The notes: generated by a model not told the origin, from the letters alone. Shown: positions 36,103-45,312, numbered from the stretch's first letter. The stretch: 64,000 nucleotides of DNA from Mesorhizobium mediterraneum (GCF_002284565.1 NZ_NPKI01000015.1:1-64000); one strand, 5' to 3'. Program-made: numbers and translations.

Positions 36103-37559
36103 CCGGCCATTTCCTTTCCCGCTATCCGGCTCGCCGCCCGCAAGGAGAGGGCTGCCGCGGTCAGGCTCGGGTTGGCACAGGAACAGCTTGGATATGTGCT
36201 CGAGCCGACGACGACCAGGTTCCTGAGCTGATGGTGGATCATGTCCCGGTCGACCACCGAATCCGCCGGGCTCAAGCCCATCCTCAACGTGCCCTGGACG
36301 TGCGACTCGGTCGGCCGGATGCCGCGATCGAAAATCTCTTCGACCGGCAGCGGGGCCAGAAGCGCCGGCAGTTTCTCCTTTGCCCACGCCATGCCCTTGA
36401 CGGCATAGTCGGATGCCCCCTTGAAACTGACGAAGGCGTTTTCATCCTCGTCGAGGATGACGAGATTTTCCGGCTCGAGCAGGTTTTCGGTGACAATGAT
36501 GAGGGGAAGCGTCTGACGGATACGCCCCTTTTCGGGGCGCATCCCGTGCTGCCAGCGGTTTTCGAAATAGACCAGCGCCGCCGCATGCTGCGATCTGTGG
36601 GCGCCGTCATAAAGGCCGAAATTCAAGCCGGTGGTGATGGTGCTGCCATCGAAATTGTCGACACCGTCGAGATAGGCTTCGAAATTCCATCCGTAGGATT
36701 CGTGCAGGCCACGCCCGACGAATTCGCCCGACAGGCCGGATCGCAACATGATCGCAGGGCTCTGGATGGCATTGGCGCCCAGAATAAAAAGATCGCCGCT
36801 GACCGAATATTCCTTGCCGTCCTGCACGAACACGACCGAACGGACCGATCCGCCGACGTGATCGAGGCGGCGCACTTCCGCGCCAAGGCAGACCGAAACG
36901 TCGGGATGCTCGAAGACGTGCATCAGGCCATTGTTGGCGGTGAATTTCGCGTCGACCGGGCATAAGCCGCATCGCAAATTGGCGCAGCACGAAGACCGCT
37001 GCGCGGTCGGCACGCGCGCCCTGGCTGTCGGCACGACAAAGTGCTGGTCCGGCTGCGCCGCTTTCATCATCCGGTCCGGCGTCGACATGTGATGCGGTGG
37101 TTGTGGAAACGGCCTGGAACGCGGCATCATCGCCGCCATGTCGGGGTCGCCTGAAATCGACATGACGTCCTCTGCATCGCAGTAGAACGGCTCGAGCTCG
37201 TCATAGCTGATCGGCCAGTCGTTGCCGATGCCGTAGAGGCTTTTCAGCCTGAAGTCGTTCGGATGAAAGCGCGGCGTCTGCGCGAACCAGCAATTCGTTC
37301 CGCCACCCAATCCGATCGTGTAGTTCCACGGCTTATCGGAGTTGGTCTTGTAGGTTGTCTCTTCGTCGATGTCTGTGTTGACGTTCTGGTCGAGCTGCCA
37401 TTCATGCGTGTTGTGCCGGCCCCATTCCAGAACCAGAATGCGAGCCTTTCGCTGCTTCGCGAACGCATGCAGGAAGAACGCCGAACCGAAACCGGAACCG
37501 ATGGCGACAAGATCGAAATGTTCGTTGGCGATCTGTTCCGGCCTGACGCCCAGCACCAT
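36099..37559 (-). CDS. GMC flavoprotein dehydrogenase with Cys-Cys-x4-Cys motif
   Basis: A 486-residue GMC oxidoreductase. FAD-binding GSGFGSAFFLHAFAKQ is near residue 20; IGLGGGTNCWFAQTPR and the C-terminal CSCANPSLTAAALSLRAA with catalytic-site neighbours are family features. The sequence SSCCANLRCGLCPVD has Cys at n, n+1, n+6 and n+9. The first three match the spacing of the 3Fe-4S ligands of bacterial FAD-glucose dehydrogenase. It has no signal peptide of its own and may be exported with the Tat small subunit encoded just downstream. ATG 37559 is chosen by family start; a longer frame runs into ugd. It probably oxidises a sugar of the EPS. Confidence 0.85.
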   Translation of the reverse strand: MVLGVRPEQIANEHFDLVAIGSGFGSAFFLHAFAKQRKARILVLEWGRHNTHEWQLDQNVNTDIDEETTYKTNSDKPWNYTIGLGGGTNCWFAQTPRFHPNDFRLKSLYGIGNDWPISYDELEPFYCDAEDVMSISGDPDMAAMMPRSRPFPQPPHHMSTPDRMMKAAQPDQHFVVPTARARVPTAQRSSCCANLRCGLCPVDAKFTANNGLMHVFEHPDVSVCLGAEVRRLDHVGGSVRSVVFVQDGKEYSVSGDLFILGANAIQSPAIMLRSGLSGEFVGRGLHESYGWNFEAYLDGVDNFDGSTITTGLNFGLYDGAHRSQHAAALVYFENRWQHGMRPEKGRIRQTLPLIIVTENLLEPENLVILDEDENAFVSFKGASDYAVKGMAWAKEKLPALLAPLPVEEIFDRGIRPTESHVQGTLRMGLSPADSVVDRDMIHHQLRNLVVVGSSTYPSCSCANPSLTAAALSLRAASRIAGKEMAG

Positions 37560-37659
37560 CAGATAAAACCCTTTGTTGAAACGAGCGCGTTCATCAAAGC
37601 CTTCGTAACCGTCCTTGGTGTGCGAGCCAATCTTGCCATAGGCCTTTCCCGAATGGGCC

Positions 37660-38991
37660 TCACGCCGCCATCCTGCCGATCGAGTGGTATTCGATGCCGT
37701 GGCGGGCAATGACCTTCGGGTCGTAGAGGTTTCGGCCGTCGAAGATGATCGGCGTGGTCAACGCATCCTTCACCGCGTCGAAAGAAGGCGCGCGGAAGCT
37801 CTTCCACTCGGTGGCGATCAGGAGTGCGTCGGCGCCACGCAGCGCTGCCTCCTTGGTCCCGCACAAGAGGAGATCCTCGCGCAGCCCGTAGATGGCCTGG
37901 CATTCCTGCATCGCCTCGGGATCGTAGGCCTGCACTTTGGCACCGGCCTTCCACAGCGCTTCCATCAGGACACGCGCCGGCGCCTCGCGCATGTCGTCGG
38001 TGTCGGGTTTGAAGGCTAAGCCCCAAAGCGCAAAGGTCTTGCCCTTCAGATTGCCCTCGAAGTACCGGTTCACCTTGTCGAACAGGACCGACTTCTGCTC
38101 GTTGTTGCGCTCCTCGACCGCGCGCAGCAGCTTGGCATCGAACTTGACGCCTTCCGCCGCTTTGATCAGGGCGCGCACATCCTTGGGGAAGCACGAGCCG
38201 CCATAGCCGAGGCCTGGATAGATGAAGTGGTAGCCGATGCGCGGATCGCTGCCGATGCCCTTGCGGACCTCCTCGATGTCGGCGCCCAGTTCCTCGGCCA
38301 GATTGGCCATTTCGTTCATGAAGCTGATCTTGGTCGCCAGCATGCAATTGGCGGCGTATTTGGTGAATTCGGCGCTGCGCACATCCATCACGATCATCTT
38401 CTCGTGGTTGCGGTTGAACGGGGCATAAAGTTCACGCATCACCGCCTCGGTGCTTTCGCTGCTGGTGCCGACGATGATGCGATCGGGCTTCGTGCAGTCG
38501 GCCACCGCTGAGCCTTCCTTGAGGAATTCCGGATTGGAGGCCACGTCGAAAGCCAGATCCTCGCGACCCCGCGCCTTCAGCGTGGCGGCGATCCTGGCTT
38601 TTATCTTTTCGCAGGTGCCGACCGGCACGGTCGATTTGCCGACGACGATCTTGGGCGCGTCCATCTCCCGGCCGATGGCCTCGGCGACTGCCAGCACATA
38701 TTTGAGGTCGGCCGAACCATCCTCTCCGGGAGGCGTGCCGACGGCGATCATCTGGATCTCGCCATGCTTGACCGCGGCGGCGGCGTCGGTGGTGAACTTG
38801 ATGCGGCCGGCCGCGTGGTTCTCCTTGACGAGGTTTTCGAGTCCGGGCTCGAAAATCGGGATGAGGCCCTGATTGAGCCGCTCGACTTTTTTCACGTCGA
38901 TGTCGACGCACACCACCTGGTGTCCGACTTCGGCAAGCACCGCCGCCTGCACCAGACCGACATAGCCAATTCCAAAGACCGTCAAATTCAT
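37660..38991 (-). CDS. ugd: UDP-glucose 6-dehydrogenase
   Basis: A 443-residue enzyme that oxidises UDP-glucose to UDP-glucuronate with two NAD+. The NAD-binding start is [18 protein letters not shown]; the catalytic Cys lies in [28 protein letters not shown] is a further signature. Length is normal. Within the EPS locus it provides glucuronic acid, which succinoglycan of Sinorhizobium lacks. It is similar to RkpK/UgdH of rhizobia. Confidence 0.95.
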   Translation of the reverse strand: MNLTVFGIGYVGLVQAAVLAEVGHQVVCVDIDVKKVERLNQGLIPIFEPGLENLVKENHAAGRIKFTTDAAAAVKHGEIQMIAVGTPPGEDGSADLKYVLAVAEAIGREMDAPKIVVGKSTVPVGTCEKIKARIAATLKARGREDLAFDVASNPEFLKEGSAVADCTKPDRIIVGTSSESTEAVMRELYAPFNRNHEKMIVMDVRSAEFTKYAANCMLATKISFMNEMANLAEELGADIEEVRKGIGSDPRIGYHFIYPGLGYGGSCFPKDVRALIKAAEGVKFDAKLLRAVEERNNEQKSVLFDKVNRYFEGNLKGKTFALWGLAFKPDTDDMREAPARVLMEALWKAGAKVQAYDPEAMQECQAIYGLREDLLLCGTKEAALRGADALLIATEWKSFRAPSFDAVKDALTTPIIFDGRNLYDPKVIARHGIEYHSIGRMAA

Positions 38992-39052
38992 TTGGTTTCA
39001 TCCCTGTTCAAGGCTTCGGAGCGCTTTCGGTCCGGCCGGTTCAGATTAGCCT

Positions 39053-39922
39053 TCACTTTATGCTGCATGCCAGCGATTCCGGAAACTGGCATGGCTGGCC
39101 GAGCGCCGTGAAGGCGACGCGGTCCACTTGCATGGTGAGCTTGCGCCCCGGATCCGAAAACGGGCCTAGCCAGCCCTTCATCGTGTCGCTGCCCCAGAGG
39201 CTGAAGAATATCTTTTGCGCATGGCTGGGCAGCTTTGCCGGATCGGTGATCGTGTTCACCAGCTGGCCATTGACGTACCAGCGCAGCCGGTCCTTCTCCC
39301 AGACGAAGGCGTAGTCATTGAAAGCCTTGTCGGTGCCGCCCGCTACATCCACCAATTTCTCGTTGTTGCCCTTGCCGGCTATGTAGGCGTTGACCTGCAC
39401 CTTGGAGGTGTCCTTGGTCAGCACCTCGAAGTCGATTTCATCCCATGGCTGCTTGTCGGAGGGGCCGATGTAGGAAAAGAAGGCGGCGTTGATGCCGGAG
39501 CCGGCATCGGTTTTCATCCGTGCCTCATAGGTGCCATAGCCGAAGCGCTGCTTGGTCTGGATCTCGCCGCAGGCAAAATCGCGATCCTTCAGCTTCCGCT
39601 TTTCGAAGCCGAGCGTCAGCATGCCGTCGGAAAGCTCGACCTGGCTTTTGGACCAGGTGCAGTTCTGATGGCTGCCGTTCGTCCAGCCGTCGGCAACGTA
39701 CCAGCGCGCACGGTCGAAGCTGGTGAAATCATCGACGAACGATGGCGCAGTCGGGATATCCTGCGAACGGGAAGGGGTCGGGCCTGCAACCAGGCTGCCG
39801 AGCGCGACCAGCAGAAACGCGCCGCCAGAGCATAGCTGCCTCAGGTTCACTTGCCTGATCGAGCGCGTGAGCGGGCTGCCGCCGGTTGCTGGGGTGGACG
39901 TGCTTTTCGGATCCGCGTTCAT
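39053..39922 (-). CDS. exoK: Glycoside hydrolase family 16 (ExoK-like endo-beta-glycanase)
   Basis: A 289-residue secreted hydrolase. A membrane/signal helix (GGAFLLVALGSLVAG) follows a basic N-terminal stretch of about 30 residues. The GH16 catalytic site is DEIDFEVL, with two Glu and a central Asp. WGSDTMKGWLGPF and TYEARMKTDAGSG are conserved. ATG 39922 follows AAAGGTGAG. ExoK-type enzymes trim nascent EPS chains to lower molecular weight. A clear ORF upstream of this ATG to 40090 overlaps the next gene and is unlikely. Confidence 0.9.
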   Translation of the reverse strand: MNADPKSTSTPATGGSPLTRSIRQVNLRQLCSGGAFLLVALGSLVAGPTPSRSQDIPTAPSFVDDFTSFDRARWYVADGWTNGSHQNCTWSKSQVELSDGMLTLGFEKRKLKDRDFACGEIQTKQRFGYGTYEARMKTDAGSGINAAFFSYIGPSDKQPWDEIDFEVLTKDTSKVQVNAYIAGKGNNEKLVDVAGGTDKAFNDYAFVWEKDRLRWYVNGQLVNTITDPAKLPSHAQKIFFSLWGSDTMKGWLGPFSDPGRKLTMQVDRVAFTALGQPCQFPESLACSIK

Positions 39923-40086
39923 ACCAAACTCACCTTTGTGCTGTGTGCCCCCAACCCAAAGTCGACGTTCGAACCATGACGAAACGAGCTGATCTTGACC
40001 TTCTCCCGGCACCTTCCTTGTGCTGCCTCTTTGTTGACCTGTGGCACTAAACCTCTTGCCTGCGGCGCCACCCAGAACTTTGAAGT

Positions 40087-40485
40087 TCACCCCGTGCCGG
40101 CGGCCGGCTTGGCGAAATCAGCCTTGGTGGTCGAGCCACGCTGACCGCTTTCATCGAAGATTGCATCCAGCGAATGACGGAGATCCTTCATCAATTCGTT
40201 TTGCCGCGCGAGCGCCGCGATGCGCTGCTCGCAATTCAGGATCGACTTCGTCAGTTCGCTGACTTCGGCGGATCTGCTGGAGGAGGCCGCTCCATTTTCC
40301 ATCGCCTCGACCAGAAAGGCCGCGTTGGTGGCCTTTGTCCGGTAGCGATTCTCAAGTCCGTTTTTCTCCGCCTCGACCTCGGCTGCGATCTGGTCAAGCA
40401 GCTTTGCCAGGCGGTCAAGGCGCGAGATGTCGGTCTGCCTGTCTCGAGCCGGATCCCTTGATCTGAAGCCGAATATCGAGGCCAT
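40087..40485 (-). CDS. Coiled-coil hypothetical protein
   Basis: A 132-residue soluble protein with no family recognised. Residues about 20-110 are strongly helical and heptad-like (RLAKLLDQIAAEVEAEKNGL; ILNCEQRIAALARQNELMKD). The start MASIFGFRSRDPARDR is polar and has no signal peptide. A TGC-N3-GCA element lies about 130 bases upstream, so it may be expressed with the exo genes. Function unknown. Confidence 0.6.
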   Translation of the reverse strand: MASIFGFRSRDPARDRQTDISRLDRLAKLLDQIAAEVEAEKNGLENRYRTKATNAAFLVEAMENGAASSSRSAEVSELTKSILNCEQRIAALARQNELMKDLRHSLDAIFDESGQRGSTTKADFAKPAAGTG

Positions 40486-40614
40486 GCGCTCAGTCTCCTG
40501 TCATAGCCGGCCTATGGCAATCCCGTGCCCATCCAGGCCGAAAAAATCTTGTCGCATCGTCCAGCTCCTCTGACAGGGGACATTTTCGGGCCGATTCAAA
40601 CGGCCAAGCAAAAT

Positions 40615-40629
40615 TGCTGCACCGCAACA
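40615..40629. promoter_or_regulatory. TGC-N3-GCA element upstream of the coiled-coil gene
   Basis: TGCTGCACCGCAACA differs at one position from the sites before exoY and exoL. It is about 130 bases upstream of the gene at 40087-40485. Confidence 0.45.
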
Positions 40630-40724
40630 TACATGCCATCCCCAGAGCGAGTAGGCAACCACCTAATGCATGTTGCGCAAAAGTGCGCAGCGGTTTTGCG
40701 ACAACGACATGCATAAGAACAAGA

Positions 40725-40770
40725 ACTAAAGCGCGTCGCATGAATCTCATCAAACGCGACGCGCTTTAGT
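40725..40770. repeat. 15-bp-arm palindrome (ACTAAAGCGCGTCGC / GCGACGCGCTTTAGT)
   Basis: Perfect 15-base arms separated by 16 bases. It lies between divergently read and downstream genes and could serve as a bidirectional terminator; similar palindromes are frequent in rhizobia. Confidence 0.7.
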
Positions 40771-40853
40771 GTGGCGAATCGGAAATTCGCTTCACGTTGG
40801 AGCGGGGTAAGGACCTGTTGACATGATCGGCATGGCGCCGCTCGCGGACAAGC

Positions 40854-41867
40854 TCAAGTCTCGCCGAGCGGGCTGGTTGCGGCCATGAGAAAGCGCAGCG
40901 GCGGCACAGGCTGCTTCGAGGCAAAGCCGGCGCGGCGAAACAGCGCATCCAGCTTGTCGGCTGCCACGCCGCGAACGATGGGGATGAGGTTGGATTGGCT
41001 GGCCAGGGCGTAGGCCGCGGCCGACGTCAGCCCCCGCTCGTTCTTCACGTCGAGGAAGTTCCGCAACCGGTATTTGTCGCGCACCTGCCGTTCGTGCCTT
41101 CTGAGCACCGCCTTAGAGCCTTCCGGCAAACTGTCGATCGCCAGCAGCGCCAGATCCGCGTCGGCCAGACGCTTGAGATCCTGCGTCTTATGTTGGCCGC
41201 TCAGCGAATCAGCGCGAACGATGGCGCCATAGCCGCAGGACCTGATGACCTTGAAGCGTGCCCCGCAAGCAACCGCGCGCGCGTAGAGCTCATAGTCTTC
41301 GCCCAGCCGCAGGTTTTCGTCATAGCGCAGCCCATGCCGGTCGAGAAAAGCGCGGCTGATCACCGGTTTGAGGAAGCCCAGCTCACCTCTCTGCACACGG
41401 CGACTGGAGATGTTGCCTTCGATGAAACGCTCGAAATCGAGAAATTCCGGGTCGGCTGAGAATTGCGGAGCGGCGATTTTCGAGACATCGGTCGCCGCAT
41501 CGTCCCTGATCATCATGATGTTGTCGGCAGCGAAATCCCAATCGGCGCTGGCGAACAACTCGCGATATCTGCCCTCGAGAAAAAAATCATCGGCGTCCAG
41601 AATACTGATGAACGGTGACTTGGAGCTGGCGATCGCGGCGTTGCGAGCGAAGGAAGGACCGCCGTTGACGTCGAGCCGGATTACAGAAAGCCTGCCGCTG
41701 CCATCGTCGGCTGCCCGAGCGACTTTCGCGGTATCGTCGGTGGAAGCGTCGTCGACGACGACGACTTCCGCCACCTCCGGCTCGCGCAACGCCGATGCGA
41801 TGGCAACCGGGATTGTCCGCGCCGCGTTGCGGGCAGCGATGATCACGCAGACCTCGGGTTTTGTCAT
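40854..41867 (-). CDS. exoU: Family 2 glycosyltransferase, ExoU-like
   Basis: A 337-residue GT2 enzyme. It starts MTKPEVCVIIAARNAARTI, with VVVDDASTDDTAKVA and the DxD region FISILDADDFFLEGRY. ENLRLGEDYELYARAVACG corresponds to the acceptor part. It resembles ExoU/ExoW-type glucosyltransferases; ExoU in Mesorhizobium is important for nodulation because EPS truncation is signal-active. ATG 41867 is chosen by family alignment; the frame extends to 41996 without support. Confidence 0.82.
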   Translation of the reverse strand: MTKPEVCVIIAARNAARTIPVAIASALREPEVAEVVVVDDASTDDTAKVARAADDGSGRLSVIRLDVNGGPSFARNAAIASSKSPFISILDADDFFLEGRYRELFASADWDFAADNIMMIRDDAATDVSKIAAPQFSADPEFLDFERFIEGNISSRRVQRGELGFLKPVISRAFLDRHGLRYDENLRLGEDYELYARAVACGARFKVIRSCGYGAIVRADSLSGQHKTQDLKRLADADLALLAIDSLPEGSKAVLRRHERQVRDKYRLRNFLDVKNERGLTSAAAYALASQSNLIPIVRGVAADKLDALFRRAGFASKQPVPPLRFLMAATSPLGET

Positions 41868-42389
41868 CAATTCGTCTCTCGACTGCAAAGGTGGCTCCGA
41901 ATTTCTTGCCGCCCCCCGTTGAATGTCCGATGCAACTCTCGTCGTCACCGACTGTCCGGCTGTTCGAAAGAGCGTCAGCCGGCGCTTATGCTGCAAGTGC
42001 GAAGCAAAGCATCGCCAAAATCATTCGCTCCGTCCAGTCTTTCCTTTCGGTGTCGTCATGGCGCAAATCGATGGCGATGTAATGCCAGCGGCTCGACGCG
42101 CCGCTTCGCAAACCGTCCCTGCCATTCTGGATAGAGCCGTCAGCGCACTCGAATCGCTGGTCACCAAGGCGATCGACGGGCTGCGGCGCGATGACGACCC
42201 TGACCGTCGATCTTCGCTTTCGCCGACCAGGTGGTCGCGATGGAAAACGGCCGCATCGTCAAGGTCAGGCAAAATCAGATAGTGAATCAGCGGATCAGAG
42301 GCTGATGGAAAAATCCGGAGGTCAGTTGTCCAGGATGCTGTAAGGCGAGCAGTCCGACAGGAACCCAACCGACGCGACCTGACGTTGGG
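41868..42389. other. Gap with a fragment of an ABC exporter gene
   Basis: No complete gene is supported in these 522 bases. A 30-residue reading frame at 42213-42305 looks like the end of an ABC transporter ATPase. A frame at 41923-42282 has no good ribosome site or family match. Confidence 0.5.
42213..42305 (+). pseudogene. Remnant of an ABC exporter C terminus
   Basis: The frame reads FAFADQVVAMENGRIVKVRQ and ends at a TGA after about 30 residues. The pattern ADxVVxMENGRIV is the stretch after the H-loop of ABC exporter ATPases. No Walker motifs or start are present upstream. It is probably a decayed piece of a lost transporter gene; the match is short and so only tentative. Confidence 0.35.
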
Positions 42390-42662
42390 TCAGTGAAGGC
42401 TTCTCCTGGCACTGAACTTCTCGCCATCGGCCGTCTCGGTCGAACTCAGCTTTCGTTCGGCATCGCGAATCTTATCAGCCGATGTCGGCGTGTTTCTGGC
42501 AACCATGACGAAAACCAGCAAAAAGTAGCCCAGCTGAATGACGATGGCGCAAGCCATAGCGCGAAAAAGCGTCGTGCCGAGCGAAGCGCCGCCCAGATGA
42601 GACCAGGCGACCACGATCGCCAGAGCGAAAATCATGCCGACAATGAATTTTGGTAGCGACAT
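42390..42662 (-). CDS. EPS production repressor, ExoX/SyrA family
   Basis: A small inner membrane protein of 90 residues from ATG 42662. It has two hydrophobic helices (KFIVGMIFALAIVVAWSH and AMACAIVIQLGYFLLVFVMV), the layout of the ExoX/Psi/SyrA family. ExoX in Sinorhizobium limits EPS production by acting on ExoY, whose gene is divergent here, 605 bases away. The frame extends upstream to 42812 (140 residues); in-frame ATGs at 42731 and 42662 are candidates. The short form fits the family length. Confidence 0.75.
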   Translation of the reverse strand: MSLPKFIVGMIFALAIVVAWSHLGGASLGTTLFRAMACAIVIQLGYFLLVFVMVARNTPTSADKIRDAERKLSSTETADGEKFSARRSLH

Positions 42663-43266
42663 ACCCGACAGCCCGTCAACCTGCTCGGGCAAAAATCGAT
42701 GATTGACCCACCCCGAGCCTCCCTTCGCCATTACGAGCTCGTTGAGGCGGCCCGTTTTTTGGCCGGTTGCTTTCGGCCTTTCCCACGCTGTTCCATACTC
42801 TGACAGAAACAATTTGCAACTCTATTAAGGTGTGCAATAGCGGGCAAGGCCAACCACAAATAATTTTGGATGCGTTCGCGGGATCGACTCTGCCATGTTG
42901 CGATGCACACGTCTGCATCATGGCCAATCACCGGATATGGAACCCCTCCAGTAAGACCCATAATATTAATTAGTATTTTACTCTAAAATCTCTATATGTC
43001 TCGGAAGCTAAAGCACGATTATGTTCCATGACGCGGTACAAAGAGCGATTCGCCTAAAATCAGCCTCAAAAAGGCACTAGATTTTTCAAAGTTGCCCATA
43101 ATCTGTCACGAACGTGCCATAAAGATCAAAATTTGTGCAGGATCGGTTTATTATTTAGTCAATTCATGACGTGATTATTTCAAGCGATCGAGAAATTGTG
43201 TGTTGCGATGCAGCATTTTTTTGATATTGTGGGCGAAACCATCCGTTCAACGTATGGAGTTTACGC
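42663..43266. other. AT-rich region upstream of exoY
   Basis: About 600 bases between the ExoX-like gene and exoY. From 42940 to 43200 the sequence is much richer in A and T than the window. It holds the TGC-N3-GCA element and probably the exoY promoter. AT-rich promoter DNA is a common target of MucR-type regulators. No gene is supported (the frame at 42767-42973 has no match). Confidence 0.6.
43201..43215. promoter_or_regulatory. TGC-N3-GCA element upstream of exoY
   Basis: TGTTGCGATGCAGCA lies 52 bases before the exoY start. Its reverse complement is identical over 15 bases to the site at 31765-31779. Confidence 0.55.
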
Positions 43267-43941
43267 ATGAGGGACGTAGCCAAGTCGGCCGATGCGGATT
43301 TTTCGCAGGCCGGCATCGATTTTCCACCAATCGGCGGCCTGCTAAAACGCAGCTTCGATATTGCCGGTTCACTGATTGGCCTGGTGGCTCTCAGTCCGCT
43401 GTTTGTTATGGTCGCGCTGCTTGTCAAGTTTTCCGACGGCGGGCCGATTTTCTACGGTCACAGCCGGATCGGTCGGGGAGGACGGATTTTCCCGTGCCTC
43501 AAGTTTCGCACCATGGTTCAGGATGGTGAACGGGTGCTGGCAGCATATCTTGCCGCCAATCCGGACGCCAATGCCGAATGGACAGCGACCCGCAAGCTCA
43601 AGAACGATCCGCGCGTCACGCGCGTCGGGGCCGTGCTGAGGAAGCTCAGCCTAGATGAACTGCCGCAGATCATCAACATCCTTCAGGGTGACATGAGCCT
43701 TGTCGGTCCTCGCCCCGTCGTGCGCGACGAGCTCGAAATCTATGGCAGTTCGGCTGTCTATTACCTGAAATCGCGCCCCGGCCTGACCGGGCTCTGGCAG
43801 GTCAGCGGCCGCAACGACGTTTCCTACGACAGCCGCGTCGCGTTCGATCGCCACTATGTTGAAAACTGGTCGCTATTCGAGGACATTCGCATCATCATCA
43901 AGACCGTGCCTGCGGTCTGGATGTCGCGGGGCTGCTACTGA
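43267..43941 (+). CDS. exoY: Undecaprenyl-phosphate galactosephosphotransferase ExoY
   Basis: A 224-residue initiating transferase that places galactose-1-phosphate on the lipid carrier. After a hydrophobic helix ([20 protein letters not shown]) come the conserved [25 protein letters not shown], and [13 protein letters not shown]. The C terminus ends [16 protein letters not shown]. The ATG is preceded by a weak ribosome site. It begins an exoY-exoF unit and is the committed step of EPS assembly, so its AT-rich promoter is a good control point. Confidence 0.95.
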   Translation: MRDVAKSADADFSQAGIDFPPIGGLLKRSFDIAGSLIGLVALSPLFVMVALLVKFSDGGPIFYGHSRIGRGGRIFPCLKFRTMVQDGERVLAAYLAANPDANAEWTATRKLKNDPRVTRVGAVLRKLSLDELPQIINILQGDMSLVGPRPVVRDELEIYGSSAVYYLKSRPGLTGLWQVSGRNDVSYDSRVAFDRHYVENWSLFEDIRIIIKTVPAVWMSRGCY

Positions 43942-43956
43942 CCCGGCCGGGAGCCG

Positions 43957-45312
43957 GTGAGTGACGGTCCAGACGCCAAGCATTCTGCAGCAAGCTTCAT
44001 CGGGCGGGGCCAAAGCGGATCGGAAAAAGCTCAGTTGAAAACAAACATCTTCGGAATCTCCTGCGCCGGCACTGTCAGCAATCACAAGCGACGGATGCGG
44101 CTTATGACTGCTTGCCTCGCGCTGACGCTCGCCGTTCCCCAACTCGCCACCGCCGACGAGTACCGCCTGGGATCGCAGGACAAGCTGACCATCCGCGTGG
44201 CCGAATGGCAGACCGTTGAAGGCACGTTCCGCGACTGGACGGCCGTCAACGGAGAGTACACGGTCGGTCCTGCCGGAACATTGTCCGTGCCGTTCGTCGG
44301 CGAAATGCCGGCATCCGGCAAGACCACGTCCGAGGTCGCGGCAGCGATCGGCCAGGCGCTCCAGCGCAAGCTCGCTCTGGCGGACCGGCCGGAAGCCTCC
44401 GTCGAAATGGCGCAGTACAGGCCGTTCTACATTTCCGGGGAGGTCCAGACGCCCGGTCAGTATCCTTACGTGCCGGACCTGACCGTGCTCAGGGCGATGA
44501 GCATCGCCGGCGGTGTCAGACGGAGTCCCGAAGGACAGCGGTACGACCGCGACATGATCAATGCCAAGGGCGATTTTGACGTTCTCCAAGACCAACGGGT
44601 CCGGCTGATCGTCAGGCGCGCGCGCATCGAAGCGGAGATAGCGGACAAGTCGACGTTCGACGTGCCGAAGGAGGTGGCCGACGATCCGAAACTGGCAAGC
44701 ATCGTTGCCGACGAGATGGCGATCCTGACGGCCGATCAAAAGAATCTCAAACTGCGCCTTCAGGCGCTCGATGATTTGAAGACGCTGCTGCAGAGCGAGA
44801 TTGATTCGCTGCAGAAAAAGATCGTCAACCAGCAGCGGCAGGTCGACCTGGCAAAGGAACAGCTGAGCGGCATCGGCTCGCTGGCGCAAAAGGGCCTTGT
44901 CGTCAATACGCGGGTTCTGACTTCGCAACAAACGATCGCCGACCTGGAAGGCCAGATCCTGGATTACGAGACGGCCATCCTCACCGCCAAGCAGTCGATC
45001 AGCAAGGCCAATCAGGACGCCATCGATCTGGAAAACACCCAGAATGCGGGCCTCGCCACCGATCGGCAACAGGCAGAAGCCGATCTCAGTCAAACAATGC
45101 TCAAGATGAACATGCAAACGGGCCTGATGGCCGAAGCCATGTCGGGGAACCCGGCGTTGCAACGCTATCGCGACGGCGAAGAGCCAACAATGTCGTTTGG
45201 CCTGGTTCGGGTGGTCGACGGAAAGAGCAGCGAAATCGCCGCCAGCGAAGACACGCCCGTGCTGCCCGGGGACGTGATCAAGGTGAAGTTGGCGCCAATG
45301 GCTAGCCAATAG
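43957..45312 (+). CDS. exoF: Polysaccharide export protein ExoF
   Basis: A 451-residue (GTG 43957) or 405-residue (ATG 44095) outer membrane polysaccharide export protein. The shorter form begins with a clean signal peptide ending PQLATA-DEY. The poly-export domain has YRLGSQDKLTIRVAEW and VNGEYTVGPAGTLSVPFVGE; SLBB-like segment FYISGEVQTPGQYPYVPDLT follows. A long coiled coil fills residues about 220-380. It forms a channel partner for ExoP and ExoQ. Fifteen bases separate its GTG from the exoY stop. Confidence 0.92.
   Translation: MSDGPDAKHSAASFIGRGQSGSEKAQLKTNIFGISCAGTVSNHKRRMRLMTACLALTLAVPQLATADEYRLGSQDKLTIRVAEWQTVEGTFRDWTAVNGEYTVGPAGTLSVPFVGEMPASGKTTSEVAAAIGQALQRKLALADRPEASVEMAQYRPFYISGEVQTPGQYPYVPDLTVLRAMSIAGGVRRSPEGQRYDRDMINAKGDFDVLQDQRVRLIVRRARIEAEIADKSTFDVPKEVADDPKLASIVADEMAILTADQKNLKLRLQALDDLKTLLQSEIDSLQKKIVNQQRQVDLAKEQLSGIGSLAQKGLVVNTRVLTSQQTIADLEGQILDYETAILTAKQSISKANQDAIDLENTQNAGLATDRQQAEADLSQTMLKMNMQTGLMAEAMSGNPALQRYRDGEEPTMSFGLVRVVDGKSSEIAASEDTPVLPGDVIKVKLAPMASQ

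Larger units (their letters stand above)
40486..40853. other. Intergenic region with a putative operator and a palindrome
   Basis: The 368 bases hold a TGC-N3-GCA element (40615-40629) and a palindrome (40725-40770). No gene is supported. Confidence 0.6.

Noticed and set aside
35653..36387. Longer version of the Tat small subunit (244 aa)
   Set aside because: The extra N-terminal part overlaps the GMC gene and lacks a signal; the ATG at 36102 gives a twin-arginine start and an ATGA overlap.
41923..42282. 119-residue + strand frame after exoU
   Set aside because: It has no ribosome site and a mixed low-complexity sequence. Only the ABC-like piece in another frame has a recognisable pattern.
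42767..42973. 68-residue frame upstream of exoY
   Set aside because: No ribosome site, no similarity, and located in AT-rich promoter DNA.
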